64,000 bases of DNA from Sphingomonas psychrotolerans (lineage in GTDB: Bacteria; Pseudomonadota; Alphaproteobacteria; Sphingomonadales; Sphingomonadaceae): NCBI RefSeq assembly GCF_002796605.1, contig NZ_CP024923.1, positions 2,955,001 through 3,019,000 of the forward strand, in the 5' to 3' direction. Positions 35,760-43,739 of this stretch are shown piece by piece; positions within the stretch are counted from its first letter, which is position 1, and each line of letters begins with the position of its first letter. Below the pieces are notes generated by a model. It saw only the letters and a program-made list of their open reading frames with translations, was not told the origin of the DNA and did not search any database. Made by a program: the position numbers and the translations under genes.

Positions 35760-36539
35760 TTACAGCTCGAAGCTCTCGCCGAGATACAGCCGGCGGACAT
35801 TCTCGTCGCGGACGAGATCCTCGGGCGAGCCGGCGAAGAGCACGCGACCGTCATAGATGATGTAGCCGCGATCGACGATGTCGAGCGTCTCGCGAACGTT
35901 GTGATCGGTGATCAGCACGCCGATGCCGCGCTGCTTGAGCTGCAGCACCAGTTCGCGAATGTCCGAGATCGAGAGCGGATCGATGCCCGCGAACGGTTCG
36001 TCGAGCAGGATGATCGTGGGATCGGCGGCAAGTGCGCGGGCAATCTCGGCGCGACGACGTTCACCGCCCGACAGCGCCATTGCCGGCGAGGTGCGCAGCC
36101 GGGTGAGACCGAATTCGTCGAGCAATTGCTCGAGCCGCGCGCGCCGCGTTGCCTTGTCGGGCTCGGCGAGCTCGAGCACCGCCGAAATATTCTGCTCGAC
36201 CGTCATGCCCCGGAAGATCGAAGTCTCCTGCGGCAAATAGCCGAGTCCGAGGATCGCGCGGCGATACATCGGCAGCCGGGTGATGTCCTCGCCGTCGAGC
36301 ATGATGCGGCCCGAATCAGGCTTCACGAGGCCCATCACCGAATAGAAGCAAGTGGTCTTGCCCGCGCCGTTGGGCCCGAGCAGGCCGACCACTTCGCCGC
36401 GTCCGACCGAGACCGAGACATCGGTGAGCACCACGCGCTTGTCATAGGATTTGGCGATCGAGACGACCGCGAGCCCCTTGTCGGGGAGCGGCGCCGGATC
36501 GACGACGGGGTGCTCGATTATGGCTGCGACGTCGTTCAT
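35760..36539 (-). CDS. lptB: LPS export ABC transporter ATPase
   Basis: LptB powers transport of lipopolysaccharide from the inner membrane. The 259-residue ATPase has Walker A GLLGPNGAGKTTCFY, Q-loop YLPQETSIFRGMTVEQN, signature LSGGERRRAEIARAL, Walker B IILLDEPFAGIDP and switch ITDHNVRETL. ATG 36539 has AGGAAG upstream. Same-strand lptC and lptA precede it, and rpoN follows. Confidence 0.96.
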   Translation of the reverse strand: MNDVAAIIEHPVVDPAPLPDKGLAVVSIAKSYDKRVVLTDVSVSVGRGEVVGLLGPNGAGKTTCFYSVMGLVKPDSGRIMLDGEDITRLPMYRRAILGLGYLPQETSIFRGMTVEQNISAVLELAEPDKATRRARLEQLLDEFGLTRLRTSPAMALSGGERRRAEIARALAADPTIILLDEPFAGIDPLSISDIRELVLQLKQRGIGVLITDHNVRETLDIVDRGYIIYDGRVLFAGSPEDLVRDENVRRLYLGESFEL

Positions 36540-36652
36540 TCGGGCTTCCTGCACGGATTATACCGCACCGCATATAGGCGGTTGGCAGGATTCCTGCAGG
36601 AGATTGCCGGCGATGAAAAGCGAAACTGCGGCAGTGCGTTGAAAAACGCGGC

Positions 36653-37204
36653 TTACTGCCCGCTGCGCTTGGGGACGGAGAAACGCCCGGTCACGCGTCC
36701 GCCCGAGCTCTGCGCTCCCGGCTGGCCCGGCGTCGCGCCGCCGCGGACCCCCGAGCCGTCGATCGTCGCACGGCCCGTGTCGAGATCGATCGATAGACGG
36801 CCCCCGGAGATGTTGTTCGCGCCCTGGCGCAAGGTGACTGCGCCCACCATGGTGATCACCCGGCGGTTGAGGTCGTATACCGCATATTGCGACCTGGCGG
36901 TCTGCTCGGGGCGCGATACGGTCACGCCGCCGGCCGCGTCGAGACGCGACACCTGCGGCGATCCGTCCACGACTTGCCCGGTGTAGCTCACCGTCATTCG
37001 CGCTGCCGTGAGTGTCATCTCGGCTTGGGTGATGCGAACGTTGCCGCTCAACAGCACACGGTTCGCCCTGTCCTGCAATTCGATCTGCTGGGCGGCGAAA
37101 TCGATCGGTGCGTCGGTATTGTGGCGGGTCTGCGCGAACGCAGACGACGACGCGGCAAGCGCCAGCGTCAGCCCGATCGGGAGCATGGAAAGGCCGGTCA
37201 TCAT
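36653..37204 (-). CDS. lptA: LPS transport periplasmic bridge protein
   Basis: The 183-residue protein has a signal peptide (cut near SSAFAQ) and an OstA-like jellyroll domain: IDFAAQQIELQDRANRVLLS, then GNVRITQAEMTLTAARM and YDLNRRVITMVGAVTL. LptA forms the periplasmic bridge between LptC and the outer-membrane LptDE. It overlaps lptC by four bases (ATGA). Confidence 0.92.
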   Translation of the reverse strand: MMTGLSMLPIGLTLALAASSSAFAQTRHNTDAPIDFAAQQIELQDRANRVLLSGNVRITQAEMTLTAARMTVSYTGQVVDGSPQVSRLDAAGGVTVSRPEQTARSQYAVYDLNRRVITMVGAVTLRQGANNISGGRLSIDLDTGRATIDGSGVRGGATPGQPGAQSSGGRVTGRFSVPKRSGQ

Positions 37205-37845
37205 CGCCTCTTTGCGCGGCTGGGCACGATCCGCAAGCGGGCATTGCCGCTCAACGAGACGGTACGGCTTTCGAGATCGGCAGTCAGCTTGTTTGCGCTG
37301 AACACGCCGGACGGCGTGTTGCCGGTGACTGCCCCGCCGCTCTCCAGCTTGCGCGTCTTGAGATCGACGGTCGCGTTGTTGGTGTTGAGCACATAGCCGT
37401 CCGAGGTCTGGAACTTGAGCGGCCCGTCGATCGCGACGCGCTCGGTGGACATGTTGTAATGCCCGCTGCCCGCCTTGATCGAAGCGGGGCCGTCGTCGAG
37501 CCGGATCTCGGCAGCGAGATCGTTCAATCGCACGATCGGCTCGGCCGAGCTGCGCTGCACCGCCGATCCGGCATGCAAGTGAAAGGGCCGCCCCTTGGCG
37601 TCGTCGCCGCGATACTCGGCGGCGTCGATGCGCAGCCGTTCGGGGGAAATATCGACCTTGTTCTTGTCGAGCACGAAGCTCACGTCGCCGCCCATCAGCA
37701 ACGGCGCCACGACGAGGAATGCACCGAGCACGCCGATTCCCATCGGCAGCACGATCAGCCCCAGCCGCACGACGCGGTCGTGGTTGCTGCCGGGATGCGC
37801 CCAGCCACGCTTCTGCGAGCGGAGGCGCGCGGCGACGTCAGACAT
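37201..37845 (-). CDS. lptC: LPS export protein LptC
   Basis: The 214-residue protein has a single N-terminal membrane helix (about 26-50) and a periplasmic OstA-like domain with ISPERLRIDAAEYRGDDAKG and RLNDLAAEIRLDDG, ending in SLSGNARLRIVPSR. It anchors the Lpt bridge to the inner-membrane LptBFG complex. First gene of lptC-lptA-lptB-rpoN. Confidence 0.9.
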   Translation of the reverse strand: MSDVAARLRSQKRGWAHPGSNHDRVVRLGLIVLPMGIGVLGAFLVVAPLLMGGDVSFVLDKNKVDISPERLRIDAAEYRGDDAKGRPFHLHAGSAVQRSSAEPIVRLNDLAAEIRLDDGPASIKAGSGHYNMSTERVAIDGPLKFQTSDGYVLNTNNATVDLKTRKLESGGAVTGNTPSGVFSANKLTADLESRTVSLSGNARLRIVPSRAKRR

Positions 37846-37886
37846 GGAAAACCATGTCCGCCAGATAGGATCGGATCGGCGTGGCG

Positions 37887-38507
37887 CTAGATATGCGCAA
37901 AGATATCCACCTCGGGCCAGCCGGCCAGATCCAGTTCCGCCCGCCAGGGCAGGAAGTCGAAGGCGGCCTGGGCGAGCGGCATGCGTCCTTCACGCTCGAG
38001 GCGCTTGTCGAGTTCCACTTTCATCGCATGCAGAAAGCGTACGTCCGACGCGGCATAGTCCTTCTGCGCGTCCGAGAGATCGGGTCCGCCCCAATCCGAG
38101 GATTGCTGCTGCTTCGAGATTTCCTGCCCCACCAGTTCGCGGACGAGGTCCTTGAGCCCGTGCCGGTCGGTATAGGTGCGCACCAGCCGCGAGGCGATCT
38201 TGGTGCAATAGACCGGGGCGGCGGTGACGCCGAGATAGAAGCGGATCGCTGCCAGATCAAAGCGCGCGAAATGATAGAGCTTCAATCGCTCGGGATCGGC
38301 GAGCACGGCGCGCAGATTGGGCGCGTCGTAAGCGGAACGCGGTCCAAACCGGACGAGATGCTCGTCGCCGCTGCCATCGGAAAGCTGGACGACGCACAGC
38401 CGGTCGCGCGGGGTGATCAGCCCCATCGTCTCGGTATCTACGGCGATCGAAGCACCGGGCGCGAACACGTCCTCCGGCAGGTCTTCTTCATGAAAATGCA
38501 CAGTCAT
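37887..38507 (-). CDS. rnd: Ribonuclease D-like 3'-5' exonuclease (short form)
   Basis: The 206-residue protein is a DEDDy exonuclease domain alone: SIAVDTETMGL (D and E, motif I), HFARFDLAAI (motif II) and QKDYAASDVRFLH (motif III, Y and D). It lacks the HRDC domains of full RNase D, as is usual for the compact alphaproteobacterial form that trims structured RNA 3' ends. ATG 38507 begins the family-like N-terminus MTVHFHEEDLP. It precedes lptC by 41 bases and could share its transcript. Confidence 0.9.
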   Translation of the reverse strand: MTVHFHEEDLPEDVFAPGASIAVDTETMGLITPRDRLCVVQLSDGSGDEHLVRFGPRSAYDAPNLRAVLADPERLKLYHFARFDLAAIRFYLGVTAAPVYCTKIASRLVRTYTDRHGLKDLVRELVGQEISKQQQSSDWGGPDLSDAQKDYAASDVRFLHAMKVELDKRLEREGRMPLAQAAFDFLPWRAELDLAGWPEVDIFAHI

Positions 38508-38538
38508 GCCGCGCGCATAGGCGCGTTGCGCGTTTACC

Positions 38539-39369
38539 TCAATGGCTGGCGGGCGGGGACGCATCGGACGGCGCACCCGCCGCCGCGTGCTTCTTCGCCT
38601 TGCGCCGGCGGGACCAGATATTGAGCAGTTCGACGCCCGCCGAGAACGCCATCGCCGTGTAGATATAGCCCTTGGGAATGTGTGCGCCGAACCCCTCTGC
38701 GATCAGCACCATCCCGATCATCAGCAGGAAGCCCAGTGCCAGCATCACCACGGTGGGATTGCCGTTGATGAAATTGGCGAGCGGGGTGGCGGCGAACAGC
38801 ATCACCGCCACCGCGAAGACGACCGCGACGTACATGATCTGGACATGCTCGGTCATCCCCACCGCGGTCAGGATCGAATCGATCGAGAATACGACATCCA
38901 GCAGGAGTATCTGGACGATCGCCGCGGTGAAACTGATCGACAGGACCTTCTTCTTGTCGAGCAGGTCGTCGGTGTCGTGCGCGTCCGAATCGACCGAGTG
39001 GTGGATCTCGGTGGTCGCCTTCCACATCAGGAAGACCCCGCCGGCGATCAGGATCAGGTCGCGCCACGAGAATTGCGTCTCGAACGCCGGCTCGCCATGC
39101 GCGCCCGGCGGGCCGGTAATGCCGAGGTCGAACACCGGCGCGACGAGACCGACGATCCACGCGATCATGGTCAGCAATGCGAGCCGCATCACCAGCGCCA
39201 GGCTGATGCCGATCGTGCGCGCCTTCTGGCGCTGTGCCTCGGGCAGCTTGTTCGACAGAATCGAGATGAAGATGAGGTTGTCGATGCCGAGCACCACCTC
39301 CATCACGATCAATGTGACGAGCGCGGCCCAGGCGGCCGGACTTGCGATCAACTCGGCGATTGTTTCCAT
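38539..39369 (-). CDS. TerC family integral membrane protein
   Basis: The 276-residue protein has about seven helices and the TerC signatures [20 protein letters not shown] and [19 protein letters not shown], each with membrane-embedded aspartates. An acidic/histidine loop ([15 protein letters not shown]) lies between them. The family is linked to metal-ion (manganese/calcium) efflux or tellurite resistance. Role here unconfirmed. Confidence 0.93.
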   Translation of the reverse strand: METIAELIASPAAWAALVTLIVMEVVLGIDNLIFISILSNKLPEAQRQKARTIGISLALVMRLALLTMIAWIVGLVAPVFDLGITGPPGAHGEPAFETQFSWRDLILIAGGVFLMWKATTEIHHSVDSDAHDTDDLLDKKKVLSISFTAAIVQILLLDVVFSIDSILTAVGMTEHVQIMYVAVVFAVAVMLFAATPLANFINGNPTVVMLALGFLLMIGMVLIAEGFGAHIPKGYIYTAMAFSAGVELLNIWSRRRKAKKHAAAGAPSDASPPASH

Positions 39370-39577
39370 GACGCACCTCTGCCGTGCGTCGAACCGTGGC
39401 GCAAGCGCCGCAGTCTCCGCAAATCTGGCGTAATCAAGTCGATTTTCGGTCGCACCCTGTCCGAATTTGGGCTATGACCGATTCTGTGGCGCTGTTTTTT
39501 GTGCCCGAACACCTGCGTTATTCGTCCGGCGCTTGGGTTTTGATTGAGTATGGGCGAACCGGGAAGACGAACAGGGC

Positions 39578-40408
39578 ATGAGTTTTGATCGAGGGCGCCG
39601 TGGGGATCGCGGCGGGCGCGGCAGAGACAAGCGCGACGGTTTTGGCGACGAAGGCGGCGGCGGCGGTAGCAGCTTTGGCGGTGGTGATCGCGGCGGCTTT
39701 GGCGGCGGCGGTGGCTTCGGCGGCGGTGGCTTCAGCGGCGGTGGCGGCGGGTTCAGCGGCGGCGGTGGCGGCGGCTATCGCGGCGGTGGTGGCGGCGGCT
39801 TCAGCGGCGGCGGCGGCGGCGGTGGTTTCCGCGGCGGCGGCGGTGGCGGTGGCGGCGGCATGCCCCCCCAGGTCGTCGGCGAAGCGACTGGCGTCGTAAA
39901 ATTCTTCAACGCACAAAAGGGCTTCGGCTTCGTCGTTCGCGATGACGGCGGCGAGGACGTGTTCGTGCACATCTCGGCAGTCGAGCAGGCCGGCCTCACC
40001 GGTCTCGCCGAAGGCCAGCCGATGGGCTTCACGCTCGTCGATCGTGGCGGCCGCATCTCGGCGACCGATCTCAAGATCGACGGCGAGCCGATGCCGGTGA
40101 CCGACTCGGGTCCGCCGCGCGATCGTGACGCCGGCCCCGGTGGCCCGCGCGGCGGCGCTGGTGGTGCGGGTGGCCCGCAGCGTCAGTTGACCGGCGAGAA
40201 GGCGAGCGGAACCGTCAAGTTCTTCAACGCGATGAAGGGCTTCGGCTTCATTCAACGCGACGACGGCCAGCCCGATGCGTTCGTGCACATCAGTGCGGTC
40301 GAACGCGCCGGCATGCCGACGCTCAACGAAGGCGACCGGCTCGAGTTCGAGCTCGAGGTCGACCGTCGCGGCAAGTACGCGGCAGTGAACCTCACGCCCG
40401 GCAGCTGA
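39578..40408 (+). CDS. Double cold-shock-domain protein with RG/G-rich N-terminus
   Basis: The 276-residue protein has an unusual first part (about 1-100) made almost only of Gly, Arg, Phe, Ser and Asp, with repeats like GGGGGF. Two cold-shock domains follow: ATGVVKFFNAQKGFGFV with DVFVHISAVE (about 105-170), and ASGTVKFFNAMKGFGFIQ with DAFVHISAVE (about 205-272), both with RNP-1 and RNP-2 motifs. It should bind single-stranded RNA or DNA as a chaperone; the RGG-like tail may add RNA binding or self-association. A terminator follows. Confidence 0.93.
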   Translation: MSFDRGRRGDRGGRGRDKRDGFGDEGGGGGSSFGGGDRGGFGGGGGFGGGGFSGGGGGFSGGGGGGYRGGGGGGFSGGGGGGGFRGGGGGGGGGMPPQVVGEATGVVKFFNAQKGFGFVVRDDGGEDVFVHISAVEQAGLTGLAEGQPMGFTLVDRGGRISATDLKIDGEPMPVTDSGPPRDRDAGPGGPRGGAGGAGGPQRQLTGEKASGTVKFFNAMKGFGFIQRDDGQPDAFVHISAVERAGMPTLNEGDRLEFELEVDRRGKYAAVNLTPGS

Positions 40409-40426
40409 TCTTCAGCAATCGTATCA

Positions 40427-40463
40427 CGAAGGGGCCGGGCGGCAACGTCCGGCCCTTTTCGTT
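40427..40463 (+). terminator. Terminator after the cold-shock gene
   Basis: CGAAGGGGCCGG and CCGGCCCTTTTCG pair around a ten-base loop with one bulge, ending in four T. Confidence 0.75.
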
Positions 40464-40475
40464 TGGGGCGCGGTC

Positions 40476-40520
40476 CGTCACCCGGGCGAAAGCCGGGGCC
40501 TCGGGCGGCAGGCCCCTCCG
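40476..40520. repeat. REP-like intergenic repeat
   Basis: GTCACCCGGGCGAAAGCCGG carries the same core as the repeats at 22720 and 25782, followed by the hairpin GGGGCCT/AGGCCCC (40495-40516). Confidence 0.6.
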
Positions 40521-40542
40521 GCGCAAGAGCCCCGTCGCTGTC

Positions 40543-40899
40543 CTATTCCAGAATCCGTCCTACCCGTACCAAGGTCCCGCTCGGATCGCTCACTGCGAAT
40601 TCATAGGTTCCCCACGGCTTGCGGTGCGGCGCGCCGGGCTCGATGATCAATTCGCGAACCCGCTCCGCCACGGCGTCGACATCCTCGACATAGAGATAGA
40701 GCCCGAAGGGGTTGTCCTCCAGTTTCGCCGGCCAGCCTTTCATGCGATTGAGATGAAGGTGCCAGCCGCGCCCGTCCGCGAGGATGCGGTAATGGCCGTG
40801 GTCGCTGACCACTTCGAACCCTAGCCGCTGATAGAATCGCTCGCTCGCATCCAGATCGTCGCTCGGCAGGATCGCCACCACGCGGTGCGCTTCGCTCAT
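40543..40899 (-). CDS. VOC-family protein (bleomycin/glyoxalase-like)
   Basis: The 118-residue protein has the paired beta-alpha-beta-beta-beta motif of the VOC superfamily: VVAILPSDDLDASERFYQRL, GFEVVSDHGHYRIL, FGLYLYVEDVDAV and the final EFAVSDPSGTLVRVG. Members include metal-dependent isomerases and resistance proteins that sequester drugs. The ligand is unknown. Confidence 0.88.
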   Translation of the reverse strand: MSEAHRVVAILPSDDLDASERFYQRLGFEVVSDHGHYRILADGRGWHLHLNRMKGWPAKLEDNPFGLYLYVEDVDAVAERVRELIIEPGAPHRKPWGTYEFAVSDPSGTLVRVGRILE

Positions 40900-41043
40900 T
40901 CGTCCACTCCCGAAATTGTCACCCTACCCTGCACCGGCGACTCGCCCCGCGCGAGTTCGAACTCGCCCCAAGTCGCCGCTTCCGGACACAGCGGCCCAAA
41001 AGTCCGTCGCCGCCGCGGCGCGATGCGCTACGGTTCCGACAGC

Positions 41044-41559
41044 ATGGACCAGGCCGACGTCGATCCCCGCGCGAGGCGCACCAGAGCCGCGATTCTCGGC
41101 GCTTTCACGGCGCTCGCGCTCAGCCGGCGCTACGACGTGATCCGCACCGCCGACCTGATCGCCGCCGCCGGTGTCGGCCGCTCGACCTTCTACGAGCATT
41201 TCCGCAGCAAGGAGGAAGTCCTTGTGTCGGCGGTCGAGCCGATCCTGCACACGCTCGCCAGCGCTGCGCTCGGCCGCGCGAGCCAGGTGCAGGTGCGCGC
41301 GACGCTCGACCATGTCTGGGACCAGCGCGCGATCGCCCGCGTGCTTTTCGAGGGCCGTACCGGCGACCGGCTTCAGCGCCGGCTTGCCGCGCTGATCGCG
41401 GCACGGCTTCCCGCGCCGGCGGCGATGCCGACAATCGCGGCCGCCGCCGCGCAACTGGCGATGCTCCGAACGTGGATAAGAGGCGAAGCCGCCTGCCCCG
41501 CCGCCGAACTCGCAGCCCGGATGATCGCCTGCGCGCGGCTGCTGGACGATCCGGACTAA
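41044..41559 (+). CDS. TetR-family transcriptional regulator
   Basis: The 171-residue protein has an N-terminal TetR HTH: RTRAAILGAFTALALSRRYD followed by TADLIAAAGVGRSTFYEHF. The ligand domain is alanine-rich and short. ATG 41044 and ATG 41023 are both in frame; the later one gives the normal distance to the HTH. It converges on the EamA remnant (stops four bases overlapping), so the transporter/hydrolase operon is not obviously its target. Confidence 0.88.
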   Translation: MDQADVDPRARRTRAAILGAFTALALSRRYDVIRTADLIAAAGVGRSTFYEHFRSKEEVLVSAVEPILHTLASAALGRASQVQVRATLDHVWDQRAIARVLFEGRTGDRLQRRLAALIAARLPAPAAMPTIAAAAAQLAMLRTWIRGEAACPAAELAARMIACARLLDDPD

Positions 41560-42394
41560 GCGCGCCCGGTCAGGATCAACACCGCGCCGCCCAATATCCC
41601 CAACACGCCGATCGCCCGACCTGCGGTAACGCGCTCCTTGAGCACGAACGTCGCGATCAGCAGCGCGGTCACCATCCCCGTCTCCCGCAGCGCCGCCAGC
41701 GGTGCCGTCGGTCCGAGCGCGAAGGCACTGAGCGCCAGCCCGTAGGTGACGATCGACAGCGCCCCCGCAACGGCACCAGCCCGCCACTGGGTCTGCGCCG
41801 CCGCGAAGATACGCCCGCGCGAAAGCAACGCGAACATCGTGACGATCGCCGCACCCGAAATCACGAACGACCAGACGATGTAGCTCGCCGGCTGCGGAAC
41901 CGCACGCACCCCCGGGCGTCGGCGACGGTATAGCACCCGATCATCGCGGCGGTGAGCAATGCCCAGACGAGCCCCGCACGCGCCAGGTGGCGCCCGATCG
42001 CCAGCGTGGCGATGGCACCGCCCATCACGGCGATGCCGGCGAGCTCCCCGGCAGAAGCGGCTTCGCCGAAGACGCCGATCGCCAGACACGCTGTGAGCAG
42101 CGGCGCGGCGCCGCGCATGACCGGGTAGGCCGCGGAAAAGTCGCTCGTCTCAAAGGCGCGGACGAGCGCATAGAGATAGAGGCAATGGATAGCGGCGCTC
42201 AAGATGAGCCAGCCCCACGCCCCATGCGGCAGCGGCACCAGCAAGGTCGCCGGCAGCAGCAGCAAGGCGCTCGATCCGTCGATCAGCGCGCGCCCGGCCA
42301 TCTTGTCCTTGCCGCCCTTCAGGATCGCATTGACGATCGCATGGATCGAGCCCGAGGCGATCATCATCGCCGGGGCGAGCGTTTCCGCTCTCAC
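41556..42394 (-). pseudogene. EamA/DMT-type transporter broken by a frameshift
   Basis: The 5' part (start GTG 42394, overlapping the amidohydrolase stop as GTGA) reads SGSIHAIVNAILKGGKDKMA and further helices to IGCYTVADARG near 41925. Homology then continues in another frame as VRAVPQPASYIVWSFVISGA to ERVTAGRAIGVLGILGGAVL at 41556. Joined, they give about 279 residues with ten helices, a normal EamA protein. The break lies at a run of five G (minus strand, about 41910-41922) where six would keep frame, so it is either a single-base deletion, a sequencing error, or a slippage site. Confidence 0.82.
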
Positions 42395-43686
42395 TGCATC
42401 GGGATCGGCTTGCCGGCGACCATGACATAGCCGATGTGGAGCACCGCCGCGGGATCGCTCAGCGGGTCGCCGTCGACTGCGATCAGATCGGCCGATTTGC
42501 CCGGCTCGAGCGTGCCGGTCTCGGCGGAAAGCCCGAGCAAATCGGCCCCGCCTTTGGTCGCGGCGATCAGCGCGTCGCGCGGCGTCATCCCGGCCTTCGA
42601 CACCATCAGCCCGATCTCTTCGCCGTTGCGGCCGTGCGGATAGACCGCGGCGTCGGTGCCGAGCGCGATCTTGACTCCGGCCTTGTAGGCGCGGCCAAGC
42701 GCCTTGCCCCATTGGTCCAGCGTCTGGCGTGCCTTGATCTCGCTATTCGGGCTGAAGATGCCCTTGCCGAGATACATTTTGAGCCCGCTGAACGCCATCA
42801 ACGTCGCCGAGAAGTACGTCCCTTTGGTCTTCATCAGCTGGACGTCGGTATCGTCGGCGAAGGTGCCGTGCTCGATCGAATCGACTCCGGCGCGCACCGC
42901 CGCCTCGATCCCGCGCGCGCCGTGCGCGTGGGCGGCGCATTTGCGGTGCATCTCATGCGCGGTGTCGCAGATCGCCTTCATCTCGGCATCGGTGAAATGC
43001 TGTTCGAGCCCCAATGCGCCGGGATCGAGCACCCCGCCGGTGGCGTGGAACTTGATCGCGTCGGCTCCCGCCGCGGCGAGCTTGCGCACTGCCGTGGCGC
43101 ATTCGGCCGCGCCGGTGCACACCCAATATTGGGTGCCGCGATGTTCGATCGCGTCGCGCAGCTCGGGCGCCAGCCCCGCGGTCATGTCGCCATGTCCGCC
43201 GATGATCGACAGCGCCGGCCCCGAGACGAGGATGCGCGGCCCGGGAAAGCCGCCCTCGGCGATCACGTCGCGCAGCGCAGCGCTGGCATTCATCCCGCCG
43301 CCGAGATCGCGCACCGTGGTGAAGCCCGCGCGCGCCGTGATCAGCGCGTTCCTGAGCCCGACCGTGGTCGCATAGGCCTCCGAATATTTGGTGGTCAGCC
43401 CCTGATACCAGGGTTCGCCGGCATTCATCGTCAGATGGACATGGACGTCGATCAGCCCGGGCAGCACCGTCTTGCCGCGCATATCGACTACCGTCGCGCC
43501 GGCGGGCGCAGTAGCGCCGTCCTCGACTCGCACGATCCGTCCCTTCTCGACGATCACCGTCGAAGGCCCACGCGCGGGCTTGGCCGCATCCGTGATCAGA
43601 TGCCCGGCCTGGATCGCATAGGTTTGCGCCAGCGCCGGCGGCGCGCCGGCTAGCAAGGCGGCGGCGGCAACCAGTTTGCGGATCAT
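42391..43686 (-). CDS. Exported amidohydrolase (imidazolonepropionase-like)
   Basis: The 431-residue enzyme has a signal peptide (cut near PALAQ). Metal-binding motifs are DVHVHL (HxH near 78), KFHATGG (candidate bridging lysine near 216), HAHGARG and LGTDAAVYP with the catalytic aspartate. The family hydrolyses amides, peptides or prolidase-type substrates; which one is not clear. ATG 43686 has GGGGAG six bases upstream; ATG 43692 would overlap it. Translationally coupled to the EamA gene. Confidence 0.9.
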   Translation of the reverse strand: MIRKLVAAAALLAGAPPALAQTYAIQAGHLITDAAKPARGPSTVIVEKGRIVRVEDGATAPAGATVVDMRGKTVLPGLIDVHVHLTMNAGEPWYQGLTTKYSEAYATTVGLRNALITARAGFTTVRDLGGGMNASAALRDVIAEGGFPGPRILVSGPALSIIGGHGDMTAGLAPELRDAIEHRGTQYWVCTGAAECATAVRKLAAAGADAIKFHATGGVLDPGALGLEQHFTDAEMKAICDTAHEMHRKCAAHAHGARGIEAAVRAGVDSIEHGTFADDTDVQLMKTKGTYFSATLMAFSGLKMYLGKGIFSPNSEIKARQTLDQWGKALGRAYKAGVKIALGTDAAVYPHGRNGEEIGLMVSKAGMTPRDALIAATKGGADLLGLSAETGTLEPGKSADLIAVDGDPLSDPAAVLHIGYVMVAGKPIPMQ

Positions 43687-43739
43687 GCGCATCTCCCCTT
43701 TTCGCCAACCTTATTGCACGGGCCGGCGAAGTCGAGGGC

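Noticed and set aside
34264..35856. 530-codon open frame on the plus strand
   Set aside because: Opposite rpoN, whose family motifs are all present; therefore a shadow.
39640..39860. Dense GGC/GGT tract that could look like a repeat array or CRISPR
   Set aside because: The units are irregular and in frame; they encode the Gly-rich tail of the cold-shock protein. There are no spacers.
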